Shown: positions 25,273 to 34,529 of the stretch, piece after piece
How the letters are laid out: every line of letters begins with the position of its first letter
How positions within the stretch are numbered: the first letter of the stretch is position 1
Origin: Acidimicrobiia bacterium
GTDB taxonomy: Bacteria; Actinomycetota; Acidimicrobiia; Acidimicrobiales; SZUA-35
Length of the DNA: 34,586 bases
Assembly: GCA_029863385.1 (NCBI GenBank)
Contig: JAOTVU010000035.1
Span: 1 to 34,586, forward strand
Reading direction: 5' to 3'
Translations under genes and position numbers: made by a program
Notes under the pieces: model-generated
What the model saw: only the letters and a program-made list of their open reading frames with translations
Databases searched by the model: none
Told to the model about the DNA's origin: nothing

Positions 25273-26470
25273 TCCGAATTGGCAGGATTCACGCGCAACG
25301 TCCGGGCGGGACGCTGCCAGATCCGTCGTGATCGACAACATCGGCCTACTCGTCACCAATGATCCTGCGCTGGGCGACGGTCCACTCGGCATCCGACGCG
25401 ATGCAGCCGTGGTCATCACCGACGGCCTCGTCGAGGAGGTCACCGGAGCCGGCGCCGTTGCCGACACCCGGATCGACGCCGAAGGAATGTGCGTCATCCC
25501 CGGCTTCGTCGACTCCCACAGTCACCTGGTGTTCGCCGGTGACCGGGCGGAGGAGTTCGCCGCCCGGATGGCCGGACAGGCCTACGACGGTGGCGGCATC
25601 CGCGTCACCACCGACGCCACCCGCAACGCCTCATCGATCGAGCTGGATCGACTGGTGACCGAACGACTCCGCCGCGCTCACCTCGGGGGCACGACGACGA
25701 TGGAGATCAAGTCGGGCTACGGCCTCAACGTGGCCGACGAGGCTCGTACCCTCCAGGTGGCCGAGGGCCACACCACCGAGACCACGTTCCTCGGCGCCCA
25801 CCTCGTTCCCCACGAGTATCTCGGCCGCCCCGACGACTACATCGATCTGGTCTGTGGCGACATGCTGGCCGCGGCGGCCCCGCATTCCCGGTGGATCGAC
25901 GCGTTCTGCGAGGAGGGTGCATTCGACGCCGACCAGTGCCGCCGGGTCCTCGAAGCCGGCCGGGACGCCGGTCTCGGTCTGCGGCTGCACGGTAATCAGC
26001 TCGGACCCGGTTCGGGGGTGCGGCTGGCGGTCGAGATGGGCTGCGCGTCGGTCGACCACTGCACCTATCTGACCGATGACGACATCGACGCACTGGCCGG
26101 ATCCGACACGGTTGCGACCCTCCTCCCGGCAGCCGATTTCTCGACCCGGCAGCCGTATCCCGACGCCCGCCGCCTGCTCGATGCCGGGGCCACGGTCGCC
26201 ATCGCCGCCAACTGCAACCCCGGCTCCAGCTACACGACGTCGATCCCGTTCTGTCTCGCCCTGGCGGTCCGCGACATGCACATGACGAGCGACGAGGCCC
26301 TGGCCGCAGCGACAATCGGTGGAGCGACGGCGCTGGGGCGAACCGACGTTGGTCGCCTCTCCCCCCGTGCCAGAGGCCACCTCGCCATCCTCGATGCGCC
26401 ATCGCATCATCACTTCGCCTACCAGCCCGGGCAGAATTTGATCCGGCTTACAATCGGGCCGTACGGTTGA
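25262..26470 (+). CDS. hutI: imidazolonepropionase
   Basis: A 402-residue amidohydrolase that opens the imidazolone ring to give N-formimino-L-glutamate. Metal histidines are in [16 protein letters not shown] (H86, H88). [21 protein letters not shown] and LRLHGNQLG are family-typical substrate and metal segments. The C-terminal [23 protein letters not shown] is characteristic of actinobacterial HutI. The ATG lies inside the end of hutF with AGGAG 7 nt upstream, so the two are co-translated. It completes the histidine-to-formiminoglutamate part of the pathway. Confidence 0.95.
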   Translation: MTADPNWQDSRATSGRDAARSVVIDNIGLLVTNDPALGDGPLGIRRDAAVVITDGLVEEVTGAGAVADTRIDAEGMCVIPGFVDSHSHLVFAGDRAEEFAARMAGQAYDGGGIRVTTDATRNASSIELDRLVTERLRRAHLGGTTTMEIKSGYGLNVADEARTLQVAEGHTTETTFLGAHLVPHEYLGRPDDYIDLVCGDMLAAAAPHSRWIDAFCEEGAFDADQCRRVLEAGRDAGLGLRLHGNQLGPGSGVRLAVEMGCASVDHCTYLTDDDIDALAGSDTVATLLPAADFSTRQPYPDARRLLDAGATVAIAANCNPGSSYTTSIPFCLALAVRDMHMTSDEALAAATIGGATALGRTDVGRLSPRARGHLAILDAPSHHHFAYQPGQNLIRLTIGPYG

Positions 26471-26536
26471 GCGGAATTTTCTTCAACCGCATCCAAGAAT
26501 GCGTCCTCGACGAAATCCAAGACCGTGTCGGCAACA

Positions 26537-27325
26537 ATGATGAACACCAAGCCAGCGCTCGATATCTCGGACGACGTCTTCGGGCGTCTCCGAAACCTCA
26601 ACATCGGCGCAGCTCTGCTCCACCTGGTCTCCGGGCTGGCCATGATCGTGTTGGGCAACGACTTCTCGTTGCCCGTCTCACTGTTCAACCTGGCGGGTCC
26701 TCCGGGGACGCCGATCTCCGAGGGGTTCCTCGAGGAACTGATGGAAGTACCGCTGGCCCCGATGACGGCTGCGTTCATGTTCCTGTCATCGCTGTTCCAC
26801 GTGCTGGTCGTCGTTCCGGGTGGGTTCGCCAAGTACAAGTCCGAGATCCGAAACGGAATGAACCGGTTCCGCTGGGTCGAGTACTCGTTCTCGTCGACGC
26901 TGATGATCATTCTGATCTCGCTCATCGTCGGCATCACCGACATCGCCGCACTCATCGGTATCTCGATCGCCAATGTGTCCATGATCCTGTTCGGCTGGGT
27001 GATGGAGGTCGCCAATCGCCCCGGTGAGCGCGTGTGGTGGTCCCCGTTCTGGTTCGGTTGCATCGCCGGCATCGCCCCGTGGCTGGCCCTCGTTGCCTAC
27101 CTGACACTGTCCACCGAGGGTGAGGGCCCTCCCGGATTCGTCTACGGCATCCTCGTCAGCATCTTCGTGCTGTTCAACTGTTTCGCCCTTGTCCAGTGGC
27201 TGCAGTATCGGGGTGTCGGACGGTTTGCCGACTACGTCGTCGGCGAGCGCACCTACATCATCCTCAGCTTCGTGGCCAAGAGCGCGTTGGCCTGGCAGAT
27301 CTTCGCCAACACCCTGATCGACTGA
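26537..27325 (+). CDS. heliorhodopsin
   Basis: A 262-residue seven-helix protein of the heliorhodopsin family, whose membrane orientation is opposite to that of type-1 rhodopsins. The retinal Schiff-base lysine is in helix 7, ILSFVAKSALAWQIFANTL (K248). The counterion glutamate is in helix 3, FRWVEYSFSSTLM (E115). The 133-residue spacing between them fits the family. Heliorhodopsins do not pump ions in the cases studied and are thought to be light sensors or regulators. The gene is 66 bp after hutI on the same strand with no clear promoter, so it may be part of the hut transcript. GTG 26525 would add four residues; neither start has a good ribosome site. Confidence 0.93.
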   Translation: MMNTKPALDISDDVFGRLRNLNIGAALLHLVSGLAMIVLGNDFSLPVSLFNLAGPPGTPISEGFLEELMEVPLAPMTAAFMFLSSLFHVLVVVPGGFAKYKSEIRNGMNRFRWVEYSFSSTLMIILISLIVGITDIAALIGISIANVSMILFGWVMEVANRPGERVWWSPFWFGCIAGIAPWLALVAYLTLSTEGEGPPGFVYGILVSIFVLFNCFALVQWLQYRGVGRFADYVVGERTYIILSFVAKSALAWQIFANTLID

Positions 27326-27367
27326 GTCGACAGTCGACGAAGTATCCGAACATCCTCTTTCAGCCCG

Positions 27368-27383
27368 CCGATGCGTACATCGG
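27368..27383. terminator. small hairpin after the heliorhodopsin gene
   Basis: CCGATG-N4-CATCGG lies about 43 nt after the heliorhodopsin stop. It has no U-tract and is only a weak terminator candidate. Two GTCGAC palindromes spaced by one base lie just upstream. Confidence 0.25.
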
Positions 27384-27414
27384 GCATCGCACGAAAGGGG
27401 CTGTCACGCCGTCC

Positions 27415-28536
27415 ATTCCGCTCCCCGAGCACGCATCGATTGAGCACCTGAAGAAGCAGGCCAAGCTGGTTCAGCAACTGGTCCGTACCCGTGATGATGG
27501 TGCGCTGGCCATGGTGCGGGAGTTCCACCCCCGCTCCGTCGAACTGACCCGGTCATTCGACGATCTCGACTCCTTCTCCCGATCCGACGCCCAGTTGGTC
27601 ATCGCCCGCCTGTACGGATTCGGCAGTTGGCCGAAACTCCGAGCCGGCGTTGAGCTGGCCAGGGAGCACACCGGATCCGATCCGGCCGACATCGAGACCG
27701 GCTCCGGCGCCGGGTCGGCGATGAGCCCCGTCGACCGGTTCGTCACCCTCGCCTGCGTCAGCTACAACCCGATCGACGTGCATGCCCGACTGGCCGAGGC
27801 GACGAGGCTACTGGCAGCTGATCCATCGCTGGGCACAGGGTCGCCCGCGGCCATGGCCGTCACCGGTCAGTACCGGAGGCTGGCCGAGGCGCTCGACGAG
27901 GATCGTGCCGCCGCCAAGCGACCGACCGGTCCCAACCGGTGGCCGCTCCTGCTGTACTGCACCTACTCCCGGGAGATGGCCGATGGTGCCGACTGTTCAG
28001 CGGTCGAAACCGTACGACTGCTGTTGGCTCATGGCGCCGACCCCGACGCCGGCTTCCTCTGGCACGGTCTCGTGCCGCCGTTCACCGCCCTGACCGGTGC
28101 GCTTGGACGAGGGGAAGGCGACCAGCCACCCCACCCGGATCGAGACCGCCTGGTGCGCATCCTGCTGGAGGCTGGGGCCGACCCGAACGACGGCCAGGGC
28201 CTCTACAACAACGGCCTGGCCGGAACGGCCCATGATGACCCGACCCACCTACGACTGCTCCACGAGTTCGGTCTCGGCCGACCGCACAACGGTCCGTGGT
28301 ATCGACGCTTCGGTGACCGGCTGACGCCGCCGGCCGAGCTCCTCCACGATGAGCTCGAGGTGGCGGCATGGCGCGGTCTGCCGAACCGGATGCGGTTCCT
28401 GATCGGCCTCGATCTCGATCTCGATCGAGGTGTCGGCCGGTCCGGCCGTCGGCCACTCGACCTGGCTCTCGAACAGGGGCACGACGAGGTCGTCGACATC
28501 CTGCGAGCGGCCGGTGCCACATCCACTACCGAGTGA
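27415..28536 (+). CDS. ankyrin-repeat protein, start codon uncertain
   Basis: About 373 residues. The N-terminal segment IPLPEHASIEHLKKQAKLVQQLV is typical of a family of actinobacterial ankyrin proteins and should lie at the true start. Ankyrin units are visible later, for example VETVRLLLAHGADPDAG, LVRILLEAGADPNDG and PLDLALEQGHDEVVDILRAAGA near the C-terminus. No in-frame ATG, GTG or TTG occurs between the heliorhodopsin gene and this segment. The only nearby candidates are ATT at 27415 or a CTG at 27318. It is either a rare ATT start or a sequence error. Role unknown, presumably protein binding. The 3' end overlaps the convergent methyltransferase by 11 bp. Confidence 0.8.
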   Translation: MPLPEHASIEHLKKQAKLVQQLVRTRDDGALAMVREFHPRSVELTRSFDDLDSFSRSDAQLVIARLYGFGSWPKLRAGVELAREHTGSDPADIETGSGAGSAMSPVDRFVTLACVSYNPIDVHARLAEATRLLAADPSLGTGSPAAMAVTGQYRRLAEALDEDRAAAKRPTGPNRWPLLLYCTYSREMADGADCSAVETVRLLLAHGADPDAGFLWHGLVPPFTALTGALGRGEGDQPPHPDRDRLVRILLEAGADPNDGQGLYNNGLAGTAHDDPTHLRLLHEFGLGRPHNGPWYRRFGDRLTPPAELLHDELEVAAWRGLPNRMRFLIGLDLDLDRGVGRSGRRPLDLALEQGHDEVVDILRAAGATSTTE

Positions 28537-29239
28537 CCACCAGCCAGGCGAACCCGAGAACCGTCCGGTAACGATCGCGGTACTGGCGTTCTCGTTGCTC
28601 GGCGAAGGCGTCGGCCGCTGCGGTACCGATCGAGCGCACACCCGAAACCCAGGTTTCCTCGAAGGTGTCCCATTCGTCTTGCGTGGACTGATCGGCAGCG
28701 ACCACCGCCCAGCCCGCCGCCTCCGCGAGGGCCGCGAGACCGTCGACTCCCCGGGGTAGCTCACCGAACGCAGCGCTGCACCAGGGGTCGGGATCGGTTT
28801 CCCAGAAACCGTCACCAACCACCGCGGCACCAGTCGAAACCAGATCGGCCAGCCGTGAGAACAATCCGGCCGGACCGCCGAAGGCGTGAGAGGCACCGAC
28901 GCACATCGCAGCATCGACCGAACCGGTCCACGTGGCGGCATCGGCGACCTCGTACTGGATCCGTCGGCCAAGTCCCGACGCCACCGCCAGCCGGCGGGCG
29001 GCGGTGATCGCTGCGGCATCGGTGTCGACGCCGATGACCGTCGCATTGGTCAGTCGGGTGGCGACGAGGCGCGCCAGCTCCCCCCGGCCGCATCCGAGGT
29101 CGACAACGGCCCTGGGCTCATGCCGCCTGAGTTCGTCGATCAGTTGCGCTGCCCGATCATCGCTCATCGGAGCGTTGAACCGCAGGGCGCTTGCTCCGGC
29201 GTCGAACAACTGCGCCCGTCGGTCGGCGGAAAGCTCCAT
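28526..29239 (-). CDS. class I SAM-dependent methyltransferase
   Basis: A 237-residue Rossmann-fold methyltransferase. The SAM-binding motif I is VVDLGCGRGE (45-54), motif II is VIGVDTD, followed by acidic-loop and VADAATW segments, and GDGFWE is seen further on. The ATG at 29239 follows a TACCGT -10 by 6 nt, which favours it over the ATG 15 nt upstream. No substrate-specific motif is recognised. It resembles small-molecule methyltransferases of unknown target. It converges on the ankyrin gene and is divergent from the 3-hydroxyacyl-CoA dehydrogenase gene. Confidence 0.85.
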   Translation of the reverse strand: MELSADRRAQLFDAGASALRFNAPMSDDRAAQLIDELRRHEPRAVVDLGCGRGELARLVATRLTNATVIGVDTDAAAITAARRLAVASGLGRRIQYEVADAATWTGSVDAAMCVGASHAFGGPAGLFSRLADLVSTGAAVVGDGFWETDPDPWCSAAFGELPRGVDGLAALAEAAGWAVVAADQSTQDEWDTFEETWVSGVRSIGTAAADAFAEQRERQYRDRYRTVLGFAWLVVTR

Positions 29240-29245
29240 GCGGTG

Positions 29246-29251
29246 ACGGTA
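29246..29251 (-). promoter_or_regulatory. -10 box TACCGT for the methyltransferase, leaderless
   Basis: On the minus strand TACCGT is followed by 6 nt and then ATG 29239. Confidence 0.55.
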
Positions 29252-29322
29252 CACGCGACCTGGAGGGCGGTCCGTCGATTCGCGGTGAGTCGAGCGGCTC
29301 GTCCGGCGGCGGCGCCCGTCAC

Positions 29323-29328
29323 TATGAT
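29323..29328 (+). promoter_or_regulatory. -10 box TATGAT for the beta-oxidation genes
   Basis: TATGAT is close to consensus and lies 38 nt upstream of the GTG at 29367, leaving a leader of about 30 nt with AGGA before the start. No clear -35 is visible. Confidence 0.5.
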
Positions 29329-29366
29329 GGGCCGGCAGCGCCGCCGGCCTCGAAAGGAACGCTCAC

Positions 29367-30218
29367 GTGAACGACCCGACCAGCCAGCACGTCCTCGTCG
29401 TCGGTGGCGGAACGATGGGCGCCGGTATCGCCCAGAACCTCCTGCAGATCGGGTGCCCGGTCACCGTGCGGGAGGCATCGGCCGAGGCAGCCGAAGCGGC
29501 GCTCGGCCGGGTCACCGACGGCCTGAACAGAGCACACCGCAAAGCCGACGACCCGGCGTCACTGGTGGCAGCCGACCTGGCCCGGCTCGACATCGTCGAC
29601 ACCCTTCCCGACGCCGAGCCGGACCTCGTCATCGAGGCCGTGCCCGAGCTCGTCGATCTCAAGGCTCGGGTCCTGGCCGAGCTGGCCGATCACTATCCGA
29701 CCACGCTGCTGGCCACCAACACCAGCTCCCTGTCGATCACCGAGTTGGCCACCCACGTATCGGCTCCCGAACGATTCATCGGCATGCATTTCTTCAACCC
29801 GGTCCCGGTGTCCTCACTCGTCGAACTGGTGGTCGGTGAGGCGACCGACGAGGCCACGGTCGAAGCGTCCCGGCGGTGGGTGGAGCGGCTCGACAAGACA
29901 GCGATCGTCGTCAACGACTCCCCGGGCTTCGCCACCAGCCGTCTCGGGCTCGCGCTCGGGTTGGAGGCGATCCGAATGGTCGAGCAGGGGGTGGCAGCCG
30001 CCGAGGACATCGACCGAGGTATGGAGCTGGGCTACAAACACCCGATGGGTCCGTTGCGCCTCACCGATCTGGTCGGTCTCGACGTACGTCTGGGAATCGC
30101 AGAACATCTCGCCTCCACCTTGGGCCCGCGGTTCGAGCCACCGGATCTGCTGCGGCAGATGGTGGCTGAAGGCAAGCTCGGGAGGAAGTCGGGAGAGGGG
30201 TTCTACTCATGGACGTGA
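29367..30218 (+). CDS. 3-hydroxyacyl-CoA dehydrogenase
   Basis: A 283-residue NAD-dependent dehydrogenase of the 3-hydroxybutyryl-CoA type. The Rossmann loop is VVGGGTMGAGIAQ (11-23). The catalytic region is NTSSLSITEL (118-127) with HFFNPVPVSSLVELV (141-155) carrying the catalytic His141 and Glu153. The C-terminal domain contains the expected HPMGPLRLTDLVGLDV, and the end GRKSGEGFYSW is typical. GTG start with AAAGGA upstream. Its stop overlaps the start of the crotonase gene by 10 bp, and a thiolase follows, forming a beta-oxidation set. Confidence 0.95.
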   Translation: MNDPTSQHVLVVGGGTMGAGIAQNLLQIGCPVTVREASAEAAEAALGRVTDGLNRAHRKADDPASLVAADLARLDIVDTLPDAEPDLVIEAVPELVDLKARVLAELADHYPTTLLATNTSSLSITELATHVSAPERFIGMHFFNPVPVSSLVELVVGEATDEATVEASRRWVERLDKTAIVVNDSPGFATSRLGLALGLEAIRMVEQGVAAAEDIDRGMELGYKHPMGPLRLTDLVGLDVRLGIAEHLASTLGPRFEPPDLLRQMVAEGKLGRKSGEGFYSWT

Positions 30219-30946
30219 TCACCGTCGAGCGGCGGCCCGGTGTCTTGCTCGTCGGGCTCGACCGGCCCGACAAGCGCAACGCCCTCGACCAGACCATGGT
30301 GGACGAACTCGACGCCGTCCTCGCCGAGGCGAACCGGGCCCATCCGGCGGTGCTCATTCTCCACTCGACCAACCCCGGGATGTTCGTCGCCGGCGCCGAC
30401 ATCGGCGAGCTGATCGAACGCGACGCCGACGCCGCACTACGGGCCATCAACGCCGGGCTGTTCGAACGCCTCGAAGCCCATCGCTGGCCGACGATCGCCG
30501 TCGTCGACGGACCCGCCTACGGCGGCGGCTGCGAACTGGCGCTGGCCTGCGACCACCGCCTGTGCTCCCCGACCGCCCGATTCGCCCAACCCGAACTCAA
30601 CCTCGGGATTCTGGCCGGTGCCGGCGGCAACTGGCGGCTTCCCGCCCTTGTCGGAATCGGCCTGGCCCGGCGCATGCTCTACGCCGGTGAGGTCGTCGAT
30701 GCCGATTCGGCGCTCAACGCAGGGCTCGTCGACGCCGTGCATGACGCCGCCGAACTCCTCGACGCCGCCATCGCAATGGCCGACACGATCGGTCAACGGT
30801 CGTGGCGGGCGCTCGAGCTGACCAAACTCGCACTGCGGCAGCATCGACCGGCCACAACCGGTTTCGACATCGCCGCCCAGGCGCTGCTGTTCGAAGGCGA
30901 CGACAAACGCCGACGCATGCAGGCCTTTCTCGATCGGAATCGCTGA
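30209..30946 (+). CDS. enoyl-CoA hydratase
   Basis: A 245-residue crotonase with both catalytic glutamates: E109 in YGGGCELALACD and E129 in FAQPELNLGI. The oxyanion segment FVAGADIGEL is at 59-68. This is therefore a better hydratase candidate than the crotonase at 9440. The ATG lies within the end of the dehydrogenase gene, so the two are co-translated. Its stop is about 50 nt before the first unit of the tandem repeat that leads into the thiolase gene. It is somewhat short for the family because the C-terminal helices are trimmed. Confidence 0.93.
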   Translation: MDVITVERRPGVLLVGLDRPDKRNALDQTMVDELDAVLAEANRAHPAVLILHSTNPGMFVAGADIGELIERDADAALRAINAGLFERLEAHRWPTIAVVDGPAYGGGCELALACDHRLCSPTARFAQPELNLGILAGAGGNWRLPALVGIGLARRMLYAGEVVDADSALNAGLVDAVHDAAELLDAAIAMADTIGQRSWRALELTKLALRQHRPATTGFDIAAQALLFEGDDKRRRMQAFLDRNR

Positions 30947-30992
30947 TCGGCCCGTTTGAGGCCCGGCAGCTCAGCCATCTCGGAGGCGCCAC

Positions 30993-31066
30993 AACCATGA
31001 GCCCGCAACCATGAGCCCGCAACCATGAGCCCGCAACCATGAGCCCGCAACCATGAGCCCGCAACC

Positions 31067-31072
<6 letters not shown>
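30993..31072 (+). repeat. 14-bp tandem array of overlapping ATGA mini-cistrons before the thiolase
   Basis: The unit AACCATGAGCCCGC is repeated five times exactly (30993-31062) plus 10 nt of a sixth that contains the thiolase ATG. Each unit's ATG (30997, 31011, 31025, 31039, 31053) opens the five-codon frame MSPQP, whose TGA overlaps the next ATG. The only strong ribosome site is GGAGG (30982-30986), 10 nt before the first ATG; the thiolase ATG has none. The array can thus pass ribosomes from unit to unit by termination-reinitiation. Because every unit terminates itself, copy-number change would not shift the thiolase frame. Confidence 0.9.
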
Positions 31073-32275
<1,203 letters not shown>

Positions 32276-32293
32276 ACCGGTGCCGGTCGCCGT

Positions 32294-32299
32294 TAGCCT
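32294..32299 (+). promoter_or_regulatory. -10 box TAGCCT in front of a micro-ORF
   Basis: TAGCCT is followed by exactly 7 nt and ATG 32307, the same geometry as at 5854 and 6724. Confidence 0.5.
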
Positions 32300-32306
32300 G
32301 CAACGT

Positions 32307-32345
32307 ATGGCCGACAGGAACCGAAACGAAGATGTCTCCTGCTGA
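32307..32345 (+). CDS. 12-codon leaderless upstream ORF before the DisA_N-type gene
   Basis: The peptide MADRNRNEDVSC starts at the predicted transcript end and stops at 32343-32345, which is 14 nt inside the downstream gene and out of frame with it. Translating it would interfere with, or feed, initiation at 32332. The peptide ends in cysteine just before the stop, reminiscent of sulfur-sensing leader peptides, but with a single Cys this is speculative. Confidence 0.4.
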   Translation: MADRNRNEDVSC

Positions 32346-33327
32346 GTCCGCCCGTTCGAGGCAAGGGTCGGCTTCGTCGGCGGCAGGCGAATCCGGTCGG
32401 ATGCGGCGGCTCCGGGAGGAGCTCGACGAACTCGATCCCTCGATCCTGGCCAGCCTCGGCGATCCCGATCCCGTTCTCGAGGAACTGGCCTACGCCATCC
32501 GGCCCCGCATCCACGAACGCCGGGTGCCCAGCTACGGTGCCATCGTCCGGCCCGCCGTCAAATCGACGCGATGGTCCGAAGGCACCAGGATCAACGTGGC
32601 CCACCGCCGAGTGGAGGATCTGGCCGATTCGGCGGTACGACGGTTCGCCGACGGAGTCACCAGTTTCGTCGTCCGGGGTTCGTCCGGTGTCAACGACCTG
32701 GTCGTCTTCGATCGCACTGTCGGCTCCGAGCGTGATCTCACGATCGTGGCCGAGGCATCGGGGGCAACGGTGGTGCAGCGCCACCCATCGGGCGTGGTGC
32801 GAGCGGCCGGGCCCTTCGGTGTGCTGCGTCTGCTCGGCTTCGACTGGCAACTCGAACCGCCGGTCAGCCGTTGGCTCGACGTCGGCGTCTGCGCCGTGAA
32901 GCCGTTGTCGCACGAGGTACTCAAGCGGATGCTCCGCTTCGCCGTCCACGACGTGGCCGCCCGCAACATCGGCGCCACCTTCGTGATCACGCCCAACGGC
33001 AAGCTCAGCGGCGGCGTGGAACGTCGCTACGGTCGTCCTCCCGACTTCCAGATCGACCGTCCGTCCGATCTCGCCCCGCTGTACCACGTGCTCGGCCAGG
33101 TCGACGGTGCCGCCGTCTTCGACCACACCGGCATGCTCACCGAACTCGGTGTCCGCCTGATTCCTTCGGTCGCGGCCGAGGCGGAGGTGGAGCCGTTCGG
33201 GGGAACACGACACATCTCGGCCTTGCGGTACAGCTATGACGATCCGGAGGCCACCCTCATCGTGATCTCCGAGGATGGCCCGGTGTCGGTGATGCGGGCC
33301 GGCAAGCGGCTCGGCCATTCGAGCTGA
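32332..33327 (+). CDS. DisA_N-type (diadenylate cyclase-like) protein with an extra N-terminal domain
   Basis: A 331-residue protein. The C-terminal half matches the diadenylate cyclase fold: DGAAVFDHTG with D258-G259-A260, then GGTRHIS with T292-R293-H294, then LIVISEDGPVSVM. Diadenylate cyclases use DGA and RHR motifs to bind ATP and make c-di-AMP. Here the third residue of RHR is isoleucine, so activity is uncertain. The N-terminal part (about 20-190; RPRIHERRVPSYGAIVRPAV and following) is not DisA's DNA-binding region. It resembles the class of sensor domains found in front of cyclases in other bacteria. The start is ATG 32332; AGGAA lies upstream. A leaderless micro-ORF overlaps it. Confidence 0.8.
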   Translation: MSPAESARSRQGSASSAAGESGRMRRLREELDELDPSILASLGDPDPVLEELAYAIRPRIHERRVPSYGAIVRPAVKSTRWSEGTRINVAHRRVEDLADSAVRRFADGVTSFVVRGSSGVNDLVVFDRTVGSERDLTIVAEASGATVVQRHPSGVVRAAGPFGVLRLLGFDWQLEPPVSRWLDVGVCAVKPLSHEVLKRMLRFAVHDVAARNIGATFVITPNGKLSGGVERRYGRPPDFQIDRPSDLAPLYHVLGQVDGAAVFDHTGMLTELGVRLIPSVAAEAEVEPFGGTRHISALRYSYDDPEATLIVISEDGPVSVMRAGKRLGHSS

Positions 33328-33377
33328 GCGTGGGTCCGCAGCCTCGGCCCGGCGGCGACGCCGTTCCCTCGCCGTCC

Positions 33378-33383
33378 TAGACT
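33378..33383 (+). promoter_or_regulatory. -10 box TAGACT, leaderless start of the LLM gene
   Basis: TAGACT is followed by 6 nt and then ATG 33390, with no ribosome site. Confidence 0.55.
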
Positions 33384-33389
33384 TCGGCC

Positions 33390-34454
33390 ATGCAGATCGG
33401 CATCTCTCCGCCAGGGCTCGACCAGGCGTCACTCGACTTCGTCGTCGAGGCCGAACGGCTCGGCGTCGATTCGGTCTGGGTACCCGAGGCGTGGATGTAC
33501 GATGCGCTCACCCCGCTGGGCTACCTGGCCGCGAGGACCGAGCGGATCCGGCTGGCCAGCGCCGTCGTGCAACTCGGCGCCCGTTCCCCGGCCATGCTGG
33601 CGATGTCGGCGCTGGCACTCCAGACCATGTCCGACGGCCGGTTCGTCCTCGGAATCGGCACCAGCGGACCGCAGGTGATGGAGGGCTGGCACGGCGTCCG
33701 CTTCGACCGGCCGATCACCCGGACGAGCGAGACCATCGATATCGTCCGCCGGATCGTGGCCGGGGAGCGACTTACCTACGAGGGCGACGTCTACACCCTC
33801 CCGCTTCCCGACAGTCAGGGACGAGCGCTGCGCTCCCCGGTTGCCGGACCCGACATCGACATCCCGATCCACATCGCCGCGCTGGGCCCTCGCAACCTCG
33901 AGCTGACCGGTGCCAAGGCGGACGGATGGATCGGGACGGCGTTCATGCCCGAGTCAGCCGACGTCTTCATCGAACCCATCGCCGAGGGGGCGGCGGATGC
34001 CGGACGCACCATCGACGACCTCGAACTGTCGGTCGCGGTCGGTCTGGAGTTCACCGGAGACCCGGAGGCCGCGGGCCGCCGTCACGCCGCCGGCTACGCG
34101 TTCACGATCGGCGCCATGGGCTCGTCGGCGACCAACTTCTACAACCAGGTCTTCGCCCGCCAGGGATTCGCCGACACCGTGGGCCAAGTGCGGGCCCTGT
34201 GGGAGGCGGGCGACCGTGAGCGGGCGGCAGCCACCGTGCCGATCGAGATCGGTCTCCACACCAACCTGATCGGCGACGACGAGACGGTCGGCGAGCGGCT
34301 CCGCCGCTACCGAGCCTGTGGGATCGACACGTTGAGGGTCACCGTCGCGTCGGACTCCGACCCGACATCCGCCGGGCACCACGAACGGCTCGACGCCCTT
34401 GCCCGCCTTCTGGATCTCGTGGCGGCTGTCGATGCGGAGGCCGGATCACCGTAG
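33390..34454 (+). CDS. luciferase-like (LLM class) F420-dependent oxidoreductase
   Basis: A 354-residue bacterial-luciferase-fold TIM barrel. It begins MQIGISPPG and continues EAERLGVDSVWVPEAW, LAARTERIRLASAVVQLGARSPAMLAM, and ALQTMSDGRFVLGIGTSGPQVMEGWHG, the usual F420/FMN-binding framework of actinobacterial LLM proteins. IHIAALGPRNLELTGAKADGWIG completes the barrel signature. Most such actinobacterial proteins use F420 rather than FMN, which is inferred from the family. The substrate is unknown. The gene is leaderless and appears monocistronic. Confidence 0.9.
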   Translation: MQIGISPPGLDQASLDFVVEAERLGVDSVWVPEAWMYDALTPLGYLAARTERIRLASAVVQLGARSPAMLAMSALALQTMSDGRFVLGIGTSGPQVMEGWHGVRFDRPITRTSETIDIVRRIVAGERLTYEGDVYTLPLPDSQGRALRSPVAGPDIDIPIHIAALGPRNLELTGAKADGWIGTAFMPESADVFIEPIAEGAADAGRTIDDLELSVAVGLEFTGDPEAAGRRHAAGYAFTIGAMGSSATNFYNQVFARQGFADTVGQVRALWEAGDRERAAATVPIEIGLHTNLIGDDETVGERLRRYRACGIDTLRVTVASDSDPTSAGHHERLDALARLLDLVAAVDAEAGSP

Positions 34455-34478
34455 TTCGTCGGCTCGGCGGTCGTCGAT

Positions 34479-34484
34479 TATGCT
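34479..34484 (+). promoter_or_regulatory. -10 box TATGCT upstream of the partial gene
   Basis: TATGCT lies 45 nt before ATG 34530 and would give a leader of about 38 nt containing the GGAG ribosome site. A -35 was not identified. Confidence 0.4.
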
Positions 34485-34529
34485 CGGCGGCGGTCGGCAA
34501 CCGGGTCGGCCGTGAGACTGGAGAAACCG

